This document shows positions 51,101-58,845 of a stretch of DNA of 64,000 nucleotides, in pieces. The notes under the pieces were generated by a model. The model was given only the letters and a program-made list of their open reading frames with translations, did no database searches and was not told the DNA's origin. The stretch is from CAZPRY01 sp964589175 (GTDB lineage Bacteria > Fidelibacterota > UBA2242), in contig CAZPRY010000018.1 in NCBI GenBank assembly GCA_964589175.1, positions 6,507 to 70,506 of the forward strand, given 5' to 3'. How positions within the stretch are numbered: position 1 is the first letter of the stretch; every line of letters begins with the position of its first letter. The position numbers and the translations under genes are program-made.

Positions 51101-52728
51101 TTATCACTGATATCAATCGTTCGGCTTTCCCTCGCCCCATCGGTATAGCTCAAGGTTACTGCCGAGACATTGAGGGGGGCATTCAGGCCGTTAACAAATC
51201 CGGCGTTTGCGACGGCTTCGCCATCCTCCGGCGTACAGAGCAGCATCAATTTACCAACGTTGTATCGGATGGATGAACCCTTGCTGTCGGGCTGAATCGT
51301 GTTCAGAGCGTTTAGGCGGGCCTCCGTCATCCAGTATCCCTTATAACCTGGTTTACGGTCCGCTCCCGCCATAATACGGGTAAAAATATCACTATAGGAT
51401 TCGTCCGGATAGAGACCTTTCGCCACCGCAAAAACGCCGACGGCATGGGGAGCCGCGCCGCTGGTTCCACCGAATTCCTGGTAGCCACCGGGAGCGGTTG
51501 AAAGTACCTGCAGTCCCGGAGCGCCGACATCCACAGACGCCATGCCGTGATCGGAGCCCCACCAGATATTGACAATATTTTCGGTATAATCGGTCGCGCC
51601 GATTGTAATTATATTTGGCGCCTGTATCGACGAAGGATAGTCAAATAATAGAGATTCATCATGTTCAAGATAGTCATTGCCGGCGGAGCATACCCAGGCA
51701 ATCCCCAGCCGGGCATGCTCCATGGCATAGTCTCTCGTAACTTCAGCTACTCTTATACTATTTTCGTTAAAAGTATGATATCCGCCCCAACTATGATTAA
51801 TGGCAACAATTCGGGTGTGTGACCCGGATTCAATCAATTCTTCCTGGAGAACGCTGACATAGTAAAATCCTCTCAGAATTCCGATAGTAGTAAATGAACC
51901 GGCATCCGTCTCGACTTTAACCGCAATCAATTTGACGTTGGGAGCAATCCCAGACATGCCGATCGAATCAATGGTGGCGGCAATAATCCCGGAAACGCCG
52001 GTTCCGTGTCCCGCAATGTCTATCGGATCGGAATCGTCATCGGCGGCATCGTACCCATGATAATCATCGACAAAACCGTTGCCGTCATCATCGATTCCAT
52101 TGTCAGGAATTTCATTGGGATTTGTCCACAATTTACCCTGAAGATCGGGATGATTGTAGTCGATGCCTGTATCAAAAACGACTACCAGGACCGTATCCAT
52201 GGTTTTGCTTTCCATTGCCTTCCAGGCCCGGATCATGTCAATGTCGGCCCCTGCAACAGAGCTCTCTAATTCTGAAAAACCAAAGATCGATTTCAGGCTG
52301 TCTTCCGCGGCTCCGTTATTGTTCAGCGCCCACTGGTACGGGAAAAAGGGATCGGCGGGAACGCCATCTGTGGATTTGATGATTTTGCCCGTTGGTTCGA
52401 GATCATAGACATAATTCGGGAAAGCAGTAACGCCGGGAACGGTATTCAGGCGTTCCAGCGCGGCATCCATATCACCGCTCACGGTCCACTCTTCCATGCC
52501 ACGCTGCGGGATGATGGACTTCACATCACTGGCGATTTGAGATGCCAGGCTTTTAAGGGAATTGGGCGCGCTTTTGGCCAGGCCGGTCTTCCCGGTAATG
52601 ACAATGATGCTGTTTTCGACGACTTTATTGCCATGAAACAGGGTAGTGGATTCCTGGGCCGCCAGGACACTGAAAGTCAGTATTGCACTAATGGATAGAG
52701 CAATATATCTTCGAGTAAAATGTTTCAA
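47605..52728 (-). CDS. Giant secreted subtilisin-like (S8) protease with PKD and sorting domain, copy B
   Basis: 1707 residues, same architecture as copy A. Signal peptide (LSISAILTFSVLAAQ), propeptide-like region, S8 triad at the same positions (D186 in VVVFDTGIDYNHP, H241 in AGHGTGVSG, S423 in FGGTSGAAPHA), MAM-like beta domains, PKD and YPNPFNP sorting domain. The start is a TTG at 52728 with AAGGAG 7 nt upstream (no ATG nearby). Sequence identity to copy A is high in the catalytic domain, lower in the middle (~900-1400) and almost complete in the last 195 residues. Both enzymes look active; they may differ in the proteins they cut or in when they are made. Confidence 0.93.
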   Translation of the reverse strand: MKHFTRRYIALSISAILTFSVLAAQESTTLFHGNKVVENSIIVITGKTGLAKSAPNSLKSLASQIASDVKSIIPQRGMEEWTVSGDMDAALERLNTVPGVTAFPNYVYDLEPTGKIIKSTDGVPADPFFPYQWALNNNGAAEDSLKSIFGFSELESSVAGADIDMIRAWKAMESKTMDTVLVVVFDTGIDYNHPDLQGKLWTNPNEIPDNGIDDDGNGFVDDYHGYDAADDDSDPIDIAGHGTGVSGIIAATIDSIGMSGIAPNVKLIAVKVETDAGSFTTIGILRGFYYVSVLQEELIESGSHTRIVAINHSWGGYHTFNENSIRVAEVTRDYAMEHARLGIAWVCSAGNDYLEHDESLLFDYPSSIQAPNIITIGATDYTENIVNIWWGSDHGMASVDVGAPGLQVLSTAPGGYQEFGGTSGAAPHAVGVFAVAKGLYPDESYSDIFTRIMAGADRKPGYKGYWMTEARLNALNTIQPDSKGSSIRYNVGKLMLLCTPEDGEAVANAGFVNGLNAPLNVSAVTLSYTDGARESRTIDISDKNPIVEPNGAFGLTVSIPLDEITAGDNGYSRSGTIEFTGAGWLPFEVRLKQYPRISVNPESAELPTVAWGETVNSEFTISNSGDIGLKFALYPEISFTNRNMEPFLSSVNKAPVTMTQNSKLPRDFEKVLGLDNQNISEALKNSERPIIHIDAAKVKSNPYTVYWSDSLNDAAEVAQDWGFYNWTMVDRWELYDIDTSQAVDNVFLAGDFINGYQNNTYSAVVSPWFNFRSIIESTEKIPVYLQFDYATELEVDHDYFYVNIYNSKRGRIGTIASTGRDLISETDSAQTVMIDISPWLSDMVVADSVTFFFIANMDESNSAGFGVLIDNISLWVGEPFFAYRDVSGSVVMDDIVQPGQDFPIAISLNTSAFPEGNTVLKTGIHTNDPYRPWSLFELSINTEYGNITVSPEYAFIDSVYRGEEVRNEFTLTNDGQVNLIYISLSFMDYQPPEPAWKFNLTASPKSTVQKPGLGVDYQKRLKQFQSRLSGMKDLPVLRSNRQKAVSTLLGKRPANSKSGLWSWMETFDESMEIPAGWTSMDNTYGLGGSWAIDSISIDSIRTTHVAAFGDLTNLKYYNGSDCELLSPWIAVPASDSTETILEFDYSVMLELGWDFLDIFVAWREPGDESGETWGSKQIASNDADWDEAPLLSTDPELHTGLVSLPATVQGKELMLIFRITTDSNTNTGYAFIDNVKLYQKDLDSYITNPMGELAVGESITLRMAFKNTSNMPPGDYSIMNIIGYLYEYDSLYAGNFDEPFNVLLGMNTTEFTILNHEPVIVPDTLYTVSGQPVLWPYILMSIRQNDYDLDDSLTVVDIGEPFYGTIKNVLGTEDWSETPYAFAYIPPIVPESMDILEDGFMYWSSDGWVNIGSLVTINVLQSPQFIRTAQHVFPVNEDDSLTIDLMRLAAGISSTDIDLTWKSEATVNLKRDEESSLLMIIPAADYFGTTSAMLYLEEEGRAIDSSLVQFVVNSVNDLPVAALSMNVSGNTVSFTDESHDNRDKDGAIVARHWDFGDNLTSEEPNPVHVYTDSGSYQVILTVTDNAGALSSVEATVRIESSVGLADAAAAVPTNYRMLQNYPNPFNPTTTIHYEIPRDSHVRIDLFDLSGRLINSFVDQRQPAGYYSIHWDASNFSSGVYFYRMQADDPASGGAEGFSAVKKCILMK

Positions 52729-52965
52729 AATGCAGCTCCTTGACTTGGGTTTTCTGAAAAGTTCTTACAGTATAGATTAATAATAAAAGCGAGGGGTTAC
52801 ACTAAATTTTATTAATAAATATTTATTTCACATCACTTTCTGACAAAATTCAGGATCATTTAAAAATGTGGTCGCTATCCGCCGAATAATATCTCATTTA
52901 GTTGCTGGATTTTTTGAGAAACCGCTAGTCTCATGGATTAAAAGAGTCGCTGTCTGAAAATAGAA

Positions 52966-52985
52966 AAGGCTCCTCGTGGAGCCTT
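52966..52985 (-). terminator. Intrinsic terminator after tRNA-Phe
   Basis: On the minus strand AAGGCTCC ACGA GGAGCCTT is followed by TTCTATTTT. The 8-bp stem starts 13 nt downstream of the tRNA 3' end. Confidence 0.85.
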
Positions 52986-52997
52986 GTGTATTATAAG

Positions 52998-53070
52998 TGG
53001 CGGGGGACGGAGTTGAACCGCCGACACAGGGATTTTCAGTCCCCTGCTCTACCGACTGAGCTACCCCGCC
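52998..53070 (-). tRNA. tRNA-Phe (anticodon GAA)
   Basis: 73-nt cloverleaf on the minus strand. Acceptor GGCGGGG/CCCCGCC with discriminator A; D-arm GCTC...GAGC with AGTCGGTA loop; anticodon arm AGGGG-ACTGAAAATC-CCTG region with loop CTGAAAA (GAA anticodon); T-arm GGCGG-TTCAACT-CCGTC. The 3' CCA is not encoded (CTT follows the discriminator) and must be added. Only tRNA in the window; followed by its own terminator. Confidence 0.96.
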
Positions 53071-53180
53071 ACTGCTAAAAAGCGTGCTAATTTAGGTGTT
53101 TTCCCTTGAAAACAAAAAACATTTTTTACATCGATCGATGACCGAGCTGCCTCAAAATCACCCCGATTATTCTCATGTAC

Positions 53181-53573
53181 TCAGATCAGCCGGGCAATGA
53201 TGAAGCCGATCGTAAAGCCGAGTGCAAAAACAATCGACACGACGCGGTAGTTGATCATGTCTTTGCCGTAGCCCTTTTTGATCATGATCAGGGAAAAATA
53301 GTAGCCGATAATATTCAACAGCCAGAAAACCGGCAGGGACAGGATTTTGACCAGCAGCGGGCCGAGGATCGGAATCATGGCGATGATGGCCGCCAGGCCG
53401 GTAAAAGCCTGGCTGAAGATACCGAAGAGAAATACCAGGATCGTGAGGACTTTCTTGTCCATGTGCATATGAATGCCGATCTCGATAAAAATAACAATCA
53501 GCAGCCATGCGGTAATCAGTTTCCAGTTGCGTTTGAAGAAAGCCCACGTGTTTGCGAAAAATTTATTCTTCAT
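53181..53573 (-). CDS. Hypothetical small integral membrane protein
   Basis: 130 residues with three to four hydrophobic helices (LITAWLLIVIFIEIGIHM; VLTILVFLFGIFSQAFTGLAAIIAMI; PVFWLLNIIGYYFSLIMI; VSIVFALGFTIGFIIARLI) and a basic N-terminus (KNKFFANTWAFFKRNWK). The ATG at 53573 lies inside the last codons of the DUF3108 gene, so the two are translationally coupled. No family recognised. Possibly helps the upstream envelope protein. Confidence 0.65.
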   Translation of the reverse strand: MKNKFFANTWAFFKRNWKLITAWLLIVIFIEIGIHMHMDKKVLTILVFLFGIFSQAFTGLAAIIAMIPILGPLLVKILSLPVFWLLNIIGYYFSLIMIKKGYGKDMINYRVVSIVFALGFTIGFIIARLI

Positions 53574-54324
53574 CGTCAATTAACCTCGCTGTTAGCCATG
53601 CCGGGGAAAGATAGAAATCGGTTTTAATGATGCGGTGCGGCTCGGCTTTCTCAATCCAGATGCTGCGACGGCCGCCTGTCGAGCCGACCTTCCAGTTGAA
53701 AATGTCGGTCTTGCCAGTGACCGTCTCCTGGTCCGGTCGCATGGGAAAAAGGTGAATGGCGATTCCCTGCGTTGCGACCCTGGTTTTCCCGATGTGCATG
53801 AGTTTTTCCCCGATACGGGTTAGTTTGGCCAGATACAGAATGCCTTCGATATCGATCGGGATGCGGGTATCATCGTCCAGCCGATCCGGGTCAAGCGTGC
53901 GAATCTGCATTAACAGGGAGAAGATGTTGTGAATATTATCCGGCACCCGAAAGGAGACGCCGTTGGAGTAGACGGCTTCCCCATCGCGGTACACTGCCGA
54001 AATCGTCTGCTGCAGGTTCGATTGATTGATGGTTTTGCGGCTGGAGAAGACTTCAAAAGTCAGCGGATCGTAGATCGTTTCGTAGATATTATCGACTTCG
54101 AATATTTTTGAAATTGCATCCAGGGTGTGATTGGAGTAAACCATTTTGTGGGCCGGTCTGCCGTTGATTATTTCTGTGGGATAGATTTCCATGGTCAGAT
54201 CGACGGCCGGAATGAGGTAAAAATCGATCCGAAAATGATAGGTTTCGAGTGCTTGCACTTCTCCGCTATGGATTGGAAAAATAAAAAGCAGGCATATTAC
54301 GATGGAGAAACGGATTTTGTGCAT
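53563..54324 (-). CDS. DUF3108-like exported protein
   Basis: 253 residues with a signal peptide (IRFSIVICLLFIFPIHSG). The mature part is beta-rich with the DUF3108 pattern: YHFRIDFYLIPAVDLTMEIY, HKMVYSNHTLDAISKIFEVDNIYETIYD, EVFSSRKTINQSNLQQT and ...WIEKAEPHRIIKTDFY, which resembles lipoprotein-carrier-like folds. Members are periplasmic and of unknown function. It is preceded at 29 nt by another exported protein of similar style (54353-55033), and followed by a membrane protein. Confidence 0.75.
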   Translation of the reverse strand: MHKIRFSIVICLLFIFPIHSGEVQALETYHFRIDFYLIPAVDLTMEIYPTEIINGRPAHKMVYSNHTLDAISKIFEVDNIYETIYDPLTFEVFSSRKTINQSNLQQTISAVYRDGEAVYSNGVSFRVPDNIHNIFSLLMQIRTLDPDRLDDDTRIPIDIEGILYLAKLTRIGEKLMHIGKTRVATQGIAIHLFPMRPDQETVTGKTDIFNWKVGSTGGRRSIWIEKAEPHRIIKTDFYLSPAWLTARLIDDEE

Positions 54325-54352
54325 GGAGCAATATCGGAAATTTTATCGAGAT

Positions 54353-55033
54353 CTAAAAATATCTGTTGATGACTTTTTGATCGAAGATTACGCGCCGTTT
54401 ATAAACGGCCAGAATATTGAGGCTTAGTTTGCTCAAGAGACTCTGCGGCACCCACATCCCCCTTTCCTTGCGATATTCCATAGTCATCGTGAAATCGTCC
54501 GTGAAAGTGAAATCTCGGATGGCATGGGATTCGAGGGCAACCAAATCGAGGTCGGCTTTTGAAATCCAGATCGTGCCGCGGCTCAGGTCGCGCAGTTCTT
54601 CGATGGGTTCATAATCGACAACATAAGTTGCGATCGCTTTCCTTTGATTTTCTCCCCGCAGGGTGAACCTGTAATACGGCAGAGCTTTTTCCGAGAGCGG
54701 CGAAAAAAACGGCAGGATGCGGCTTTCCCGGTATTTCGGCAGGTTGTCGCTCGAATTCTCGGCGGGCAGGCTTTCAGCATATCCGATCCGCTGCGCATCG
54801 ACGATGATACCCTCTTTGACCGTGTAGCGGCTGGTGATTTCCCGCTGGGTTTTGATATTACCGTTGTTGTCGTAAAAGGTGATCAGCGCCTGGGCATCGT
54901 ACTGCAGGTTGACCTTTTTCTGGTTCAGGATTACCTTTTGAGCCAGCTTCAGGCCCTGATTTTCCTGCGGTGAACCGGCGAAAGAAACCCAGCCAAGAAC
55001 GAGGAGAAGGCCGAGGATGGAGCGTCGTTTCAT
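54353..55033 (-). CDS. Exported protein with LolA/DUF3108-like beta fold
   Basis: 226 residues. Signal peptide (SILGLLLVLGWVSFAGS). The remainder has long antiparallel strands (VNLQYDAQALITFYDNNG; PYYRFTLRGENQ; GTIWISKADLDLVALESHAI; TMTMEYRKERGMWVPQSLLSKL), like outer-membrane lipoprotein-sorting proteins (LolA/TP0789 style), where the 'W+.K.DL.+...E' strand is typical. No exact family. The start lies 1 nt from the coaX stop, so it is transcribed with coaX-birA. Confidence 0.6.
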   Translation of the reverse strand: MKRRSILGLLLVLGWVSFAGSPQENQGLKLAQKVILNQKKVNLQYDAQALITFYDNNGNIKTQREITSRYTVKEGIIVDAQRIGYAESLPAENSSDNLPKYRESRILPFFSPLSEKALPYYRFTLRGENQRKAIATYVVDYEPIEELRDLSRGTIWISKADLDLVALESHAIRDFTFTDDFTMTMEYRKERGMWVPQSLLSKLSLNILAVYKRRVIFDQKVINRYF

Positions 55034-55801
55034 CTAGCGGTTTCTTTCGTATAAAATCCGCAGGCCCTCGAGGGTCAGGTTGCTGTTTACGTGCTGGATC
55101 AGAGTGGAATGGCCGCCGATTTCTTCGGCGTAGCCGCCGGTGGCGATGATCCGGACCGATTCGGCGTTCATTTCCTTTTGGATGCGCTGGCAAAGCCCCT
55201 CAATCATGGCGATGTGACCGACGAAAATTCCGCTTTGCATATGTTCGGTGGTGTTCTTGCCGATGACATGATCCGGAGCGCCGATTTTGAATTTGTAGAG
55301 TTGGGCGGCCTTTTGGGTCAGTTCGCCGGCCCCGGTAATCAGTCCGGGAGCGATGGCGCCGCCCAGGTAATTGCCGGCGGTACCGAGCACATCGAAGGTC
55401 GTGGCGGTACCCAGGTCGATGATGATCTGCGGCAAGGGGTAGAGGGCTTTGCCGGCCACGACATTGCAAATCCGATCGGCTCCGACCGTTTCCGGTTCGT
55501 CCACCAGTAGTTCCAGTCCCAGGTTCAGCTCGTGGCCGACGACGATCGGCTCAATGGATAAGTAATGCCGTGACATCATCCGGAAATTATAGGTCAGCTG
55601 CGGCACGACGGAGCTGATAATGACGCCGCTCAGTTTGTCGGTTCTGATGCCCGCATCCTCGCAAAACAGTTTGACCGTAATCCAATACTCATCGATCGTA
55701 CGGGCGTGGGTGCTGGCGATACGCCAGACGTTGACGATTTTTTGATTGCGGAAAATCCCGACAACGGTGTTGGTATTGCCCACATCAATGGCGAGTAACA
55801 T
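55034..55801 (-). CDS. coaX: Type III pantothenate kinase
   Basis: CoaX phosphorylates pantothenate, the first step to coenzyme A. 255 residues of the ASKHA fold with LAIDVGNTNTVVGIF (phosphate-1 loop), VGADRICNVVAG (substrate loop with the catalytic aspartate), IIDLGTATTFDVL (phosphate-2 loop) and GGAIAPGL. Type III enzymes are insensitive to CoA. The gene overlaps the end of birA by 1 nt, a common coupling of the two cofactor genes. Confidence 0.96.
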   Translation of the reverse strand: MLLAIDVGNTNTVVGIFRNQKIVNVWRIASTHARTIDEYWITVKLFCEDAGIRTDKLSGVIISSVVPQLTYNFRMMSRHYLSIEPIVVGHELNLGLELLVDEPETVGADRICNVVAGKALYPLPQIIIDLGTATTFDVLGTAGNYLGGAIAPGLITGAGELTQKAAQLYKFKIGAPDHVIGKNTTEHMQSGIFVGHIAMIEGLCQRIQKEMNAESVRIIATGGYAEEIGGHSTLIQHVNSNLTLEGLRILYERNR

Positions 55802-56601
55802 CAGCTATTCTCCTTTACGATGGAAACGTCGGCGGCGTAGAAGGTTTTTTCGCCTTCCGGGCCTTCCAGGAGCAGGCCGCCGTCCGGTCTCAAGTCTTTA
55901 AAAATTCCGCGCTGAACCGTCTGGCCGTCATCCACGGCGATTGCTTTACCTAAGCTGGGACAGCAGGACTTCCAGCGCAGGAGCACGGCCTCCGAACCTT
56001 CCCGGTAAAATTGCGCCAGTTGTTGGTCCAGCCGGATTAGAATTTCCCTTAAAATTACATAGCGGTCGAAGCTCCCTCCGGTTGCCACGGCCAGTGAAAT
56101 GCCGGCCTGTAAATCTTCCCGGAAAGCATGCGCCGGCTGGTTCACATTTACGCCGATGCCGATCACGATCGTGGCCTCCCGGGGGGAGCGGATCTTGCTT
56201 TGCACCAGAATCCCGCATACCTTGCGCTCCTGCAGCAGCACGTCGTTGGGCCATTTTAACTGCAGCTCTTGCGGATCGACGAAGGGGCTGAGTCCTTCAT
56301 AAACGGAAACCGCCGCCAGGAAGGTGTAGGGATGCAGCGGATTGCGGTGAAGATCTTCTTTCAGCAGGGTGGAAAAAAGCAGCCCCTGTGCCTCAGGGGC
56401 AATCCAGGATCGTCCGTGTCTTCCGCGCCCCCGGCTTTGGTAGTCCGCCAGCGCCACGGTTCCCCTGGGATGATGATTGTTGTCGAGCAGGTAGCGGTTG
56501 GTGGAATCGATCTGGGCGAAGTGTAAAATTTCGGGTCGGATGATGACCGTTGACATCGGCAGGGTCTTAATACTGAGGGGATTGTGCGGCACAGTTTTCA
56601 C
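55801..56601 (-). CDS. birA: Biotin--[acetyl-CoA-carboxylase] ligase
   Basis: BirA joins biotin to the carboxylase carrier protein via biotinyl-AMP. 266 residues from a GTG at 56601 (an ATG at 56556 giving 251 residues is also possible). The core has STNRYL, ADYQSRGRGRHGRSW (biotinyl-AMP binding GRGRxGR), LKWPNDVLLQERKVCGILVQ (catalytic lysine) and IGIGVNVNQ. There is no N-terminal helix-turn-helix domain, so it is the monofunctional type without repressor activity. Ends with the SH3-like C-terminal domain (GIFKDLRPDGGLLLEGPEG). Coupled to coaX. Confidence 0.93.
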   Translation of the reverse strand: MKTVPHNPLSIKTLPMSTVIIRPEILHFAQIDSTNRYLLDNNHHPRGTVALADYQSRGRGRHGRSWIAPEAQGLLFSTLLKEDLHRNPLHPYTFLAAVSVYEGLSPFVDPQELQLKWPNDVLLQERKVCGILVQSKIRSPREATIVIGIGVNVNQPAHAFREDLQAGISLAVATGGSFDRYVILREILIRLDQQLAQFYREGSEAVLLRWKSCCPSLGKAIAVDDGQTVQRGIFKDLRPDGGLLLEGPEGEKTFYAADVSIVKENS

Positions 56602-56667
56602 GCAGGCTCCAAAGGTTGACGATTGGCCCGGTCCCCGGCGGACATGATCAATATTCTTCCAATAGTA

Positions 56668-57417
56668 TTAGAAACTCCGCTCGCGGCGAATGGTCTGGTA
56701 TGCATCATTGATTGCCTTGAATTTTTCCTCGGCCGACTTCTGAATTTCGGGACCGAGACTCGCAACTTTATCGGGATGGTATTTGACGGCCAGTTCGCGG
56801 TAGGCCTTCTTGATGGTTTCCGGTTCGGCGCCGGGTTCGACATTCAGGATCCGGTAGGCCTTGTTTGTATCGCCGATGAAGATCGACTTGATGGATTCGT
56901 AATCGCCGGCGGAGATTCCCAAGTTTTCGGCGATTTCACGGATGGCGGCCAGTTCGGCCGGGTGAAAGTTAGCGTTGGAACCGGCAATCCCGAAGAGCAC
57001 ATGGATCAACTCCAGGCGTCCGTAATAATCCATGTGCCGGCGGATTTGGGTGGCCACCTCGCGAATGTTGTAATCTTTGTTTAAAATTTCTTTGTAAAGG
57101 TAGAGCAGATCCTGGGCGTTGTGCTTGCCGAATTTGCGGATCAGCCACTGTTTGACGTACTGCACTTCGGAAGAGAGCAGCTGGTTGTCGGCTTTGGAGA
57201 CATAGGCAAAGAGCGAGAGCATCGCCACAGCGAAATCGCCGGAGCGTGTGTCGCCGAAGGCCGTCTGGCCTTCCACCTCCGGTTTCCAGAAGGAGCTGCC
57301 CTGCTTTTGTTCGTCGCTCAGCATGCCGCCGATGTAGGCGCCGAAGAGCGCGCCCAGCGGGCCGAATAACGCCCACCCGATTCCGCCGCCGATAATTCTG
57401 CTTCCCCATTTTCCCAT
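56668..57417 (-). CDS. TerB-DnaJ co-chaperone (DjlA-like)
   Basis: 249 residues. The N-terminus is a glycine-rich hydrophobic hairpin (GSRIIGGGIGWALFGPLGALFGAYIGG), as in DjlA where it inserts in the membrane. A TerB-like domain follows (~60-175: FAVAMLSLFAYVSKADNQLLSSEVQYVKQW), then a C-terminal J domain (~190-249) with YRILNVEPGAEPETIKKAYRE and the HPD motif in VKYHPDKVA. It should stimulate DnaK ATPase at the membrane. ATG 57417 has AAAGGAAT before it; the frame extends to 57444 without added similarity. Confidence 0.88.
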   Translation of the reverse strand: MGKWGSRIIGGGIGWALFGPLGALFGAYIGGMLSDEQKQGSSFWKPEVEGQTAFGDTRSGDFAVAMLSLFAYVSKADNQLLSSEVQYVKQWLIRKFGKHNAQDLLYLYKEILNKDYNIREVATQIRRHMDYYGRLELIHVLFGIAGSNANFHPAELAAIREIAENLGISAGDYESIKSIFIGDTNKAYRILNVEPGAEPETIKKAYRELAVKYHPDKVASLGPEIQKSAEEKFKAINDAYQTIRRERSF

Positions 57418-57566
57418 GTCGGAAATTCCTTTGTAAAACTCCACGGCTTGAAATCCACGGTCTCTTCACCTGTTTCGGCGAAGGCGGGTAAAACTATCGC
57501 CGAATTTACTAAATAATCTCTAAATAGGAAGAGGAAACGCTTCCGGCGTCAATGGTGAAATAAAAA

Positions 57567-57590
57567 GGGGATACAGCGCGCTGTATCCCC
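57567..57590 (-). terminator. Intrinsic terminator after the DUF6588 gene
   Basis: A perfect 12-bp inverted repeat (GGGGATACAGCG / CGCTGTATCCCC) is followed on the minus strand by TTTTTATTT. It lies 21 nt past the stop of the gene at 57612. Confidence 0.88.
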
Positions 57591-57611
57591 CGATCGAATA
57601 TTTGCGAAAAT

Positions 57612-58751
57612 TTAACGGATGGAAATACCGGCGCCCAACGTAAAAATGTCGTCGGCGCTATGCGTGTAGGCGGCGCTGACATTGACTACCGCCAGTTGCA
57701 CCCGCGCGCCGAGTGTATAGCGCAAGGAGTTTTCTCCATCCAGGTCGAAATTGACTTCCGTGCCGTAGAGAGGATCGTTTTGGTTATCAGGGGCGTAGAC
57801 ATAGCTGAATTTCATATTCGTCTTTTCCAGGCCGACAGCACCAAAGACGCCCACTTTCAGAACGAGCAGGTTGAGGTCTTTTCCGACCTGCACGTTGTAC
57901 AGCATACTCGTCGACTCCAGCAAGTTGCCGAGTTCCAGTTTCTGCATGTAGGCGCCGATTGAGATGTCGATGGGGAAAAGCGGGATAGGAATAAAGGGAT
58001 CGAGGGCCAGTTTTCCGCCGAATCCCAGAAAGCTGATCTTGCCGATGTCCTTGGAGATTTCATATTCGGGCAGGTAGCGGGCGGCGATTTCCGCGTGAAT
58101 GGGCGTCATGGGTATGGAAAGTCCGACGGCCGCCTGCGGGACCATCATGGGCATATATTTGAAACCGAGTCCGGGTGGAGATGCAAGGGTGGGAATTGCC
58201 GCCGCCAGCGTCTGCAGCTGGCTCTGGACGTTGCTCTGGTTGAGCACGGTCTGACTCACGCCCTGGCTGAGCAGTTGCTGTTCGAACATCGTGACGATGT
58301 CGGCCTCCGCAGCGGGTTGGATTATGCCGGTTTTTTTCTCGCCGAAGATGCTCGGAACTTCGCGGTCGGGGTAAAGCTCGTTACCCACGAGTGTAACGGT
58401 GTAACTGTTCTGATCGATCGTTATGCTTTGTGAAAAGTCCGGAACGACGAAATCGAAAACGGTATTCTCATCGGCGATGGCCACTGCCATCATTTTTACA
58501 CCTAGATCGAAACCGAGCAGTTTGTGCGGTTTGGCGCTGTGGAACCAGCCGCTGTTCAGGGCTTCCCCAAAACCGGTTACGAACGGTGAAATGTAACCGG
58601 TGGCGTTCTCCTCGAGCATGCTTTGCAGCTTCCCCTGAAGACCGCCGCTATTCGAACTCCCGTAAGCTAACTGCCCGAAAACGGGTTGAAGACCGGAACC
58701 GAGGATTATCAAGACCAGGATAAATGGTACGGCTTTTAAAATTCTCTTCAT
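57612..58751 (-). CDS. DUF6588-family outer-membrane-linked protein
   Basis: 379 residues with a signal peptide (ILKAVPFILVLIILGSGLQPVFG). Beta-rich mature part with repeated features of DUF6588 proteins of the FCB group: NATGYISPFVTGFGEALNSGWFHSA near the start, LGFDLGVKMMAVAI, SIFGEKKTG, PPGLGFKYMPMMVPQAAVGL, and a C-terminal series of strands ending in R (FTLGAGISIR). Probably an outer-membrane barrel or periplasmic protein. Function unknown. Monocistronic with a clear terminator. Confidence 0.82.
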   Translation of the reverse strand: MKRILKAVPFILVLIILGSGLQPVFGQLAYGSSNSGGLQGKLQSMLEENATGYISPFVTGFGEALNSGWFHSAKPHKLLGFDLGVKMMAVAIADENTVFDFVVPDFSQSITIDQNSYTVTLVGNELYPDREVPSIFGEKKTGIIQPAAEADIVTMFEQQLLSQGVSQTVLNQSNVQSQLQTLAAAIPTLASPPGLGFKYMPMMVPQAAVGLSIPMTPIHAEIAARYLPEYEISKDIGKISFLGFGGKLALDPFIPIPLFPIDISIGAYMQKLELGNLLESTSMLYNVQVGKDLNLLVLKVGVFGAVGLEKTNMKFSYVYAPDNQNDPLYGTEVNFDLDGENSLRYTLGARVQLAVVNVSAAYTHSADDIFTLGAGISIR

Positions 58752-58845
58752 GATTAGCTCCTTACGATTCGTTATGCATGATTGAACATATTTGGGTTTA
58801 CATTATCTGGAAATAAATAGAAAAACAAGCACAAAATTCATTATT

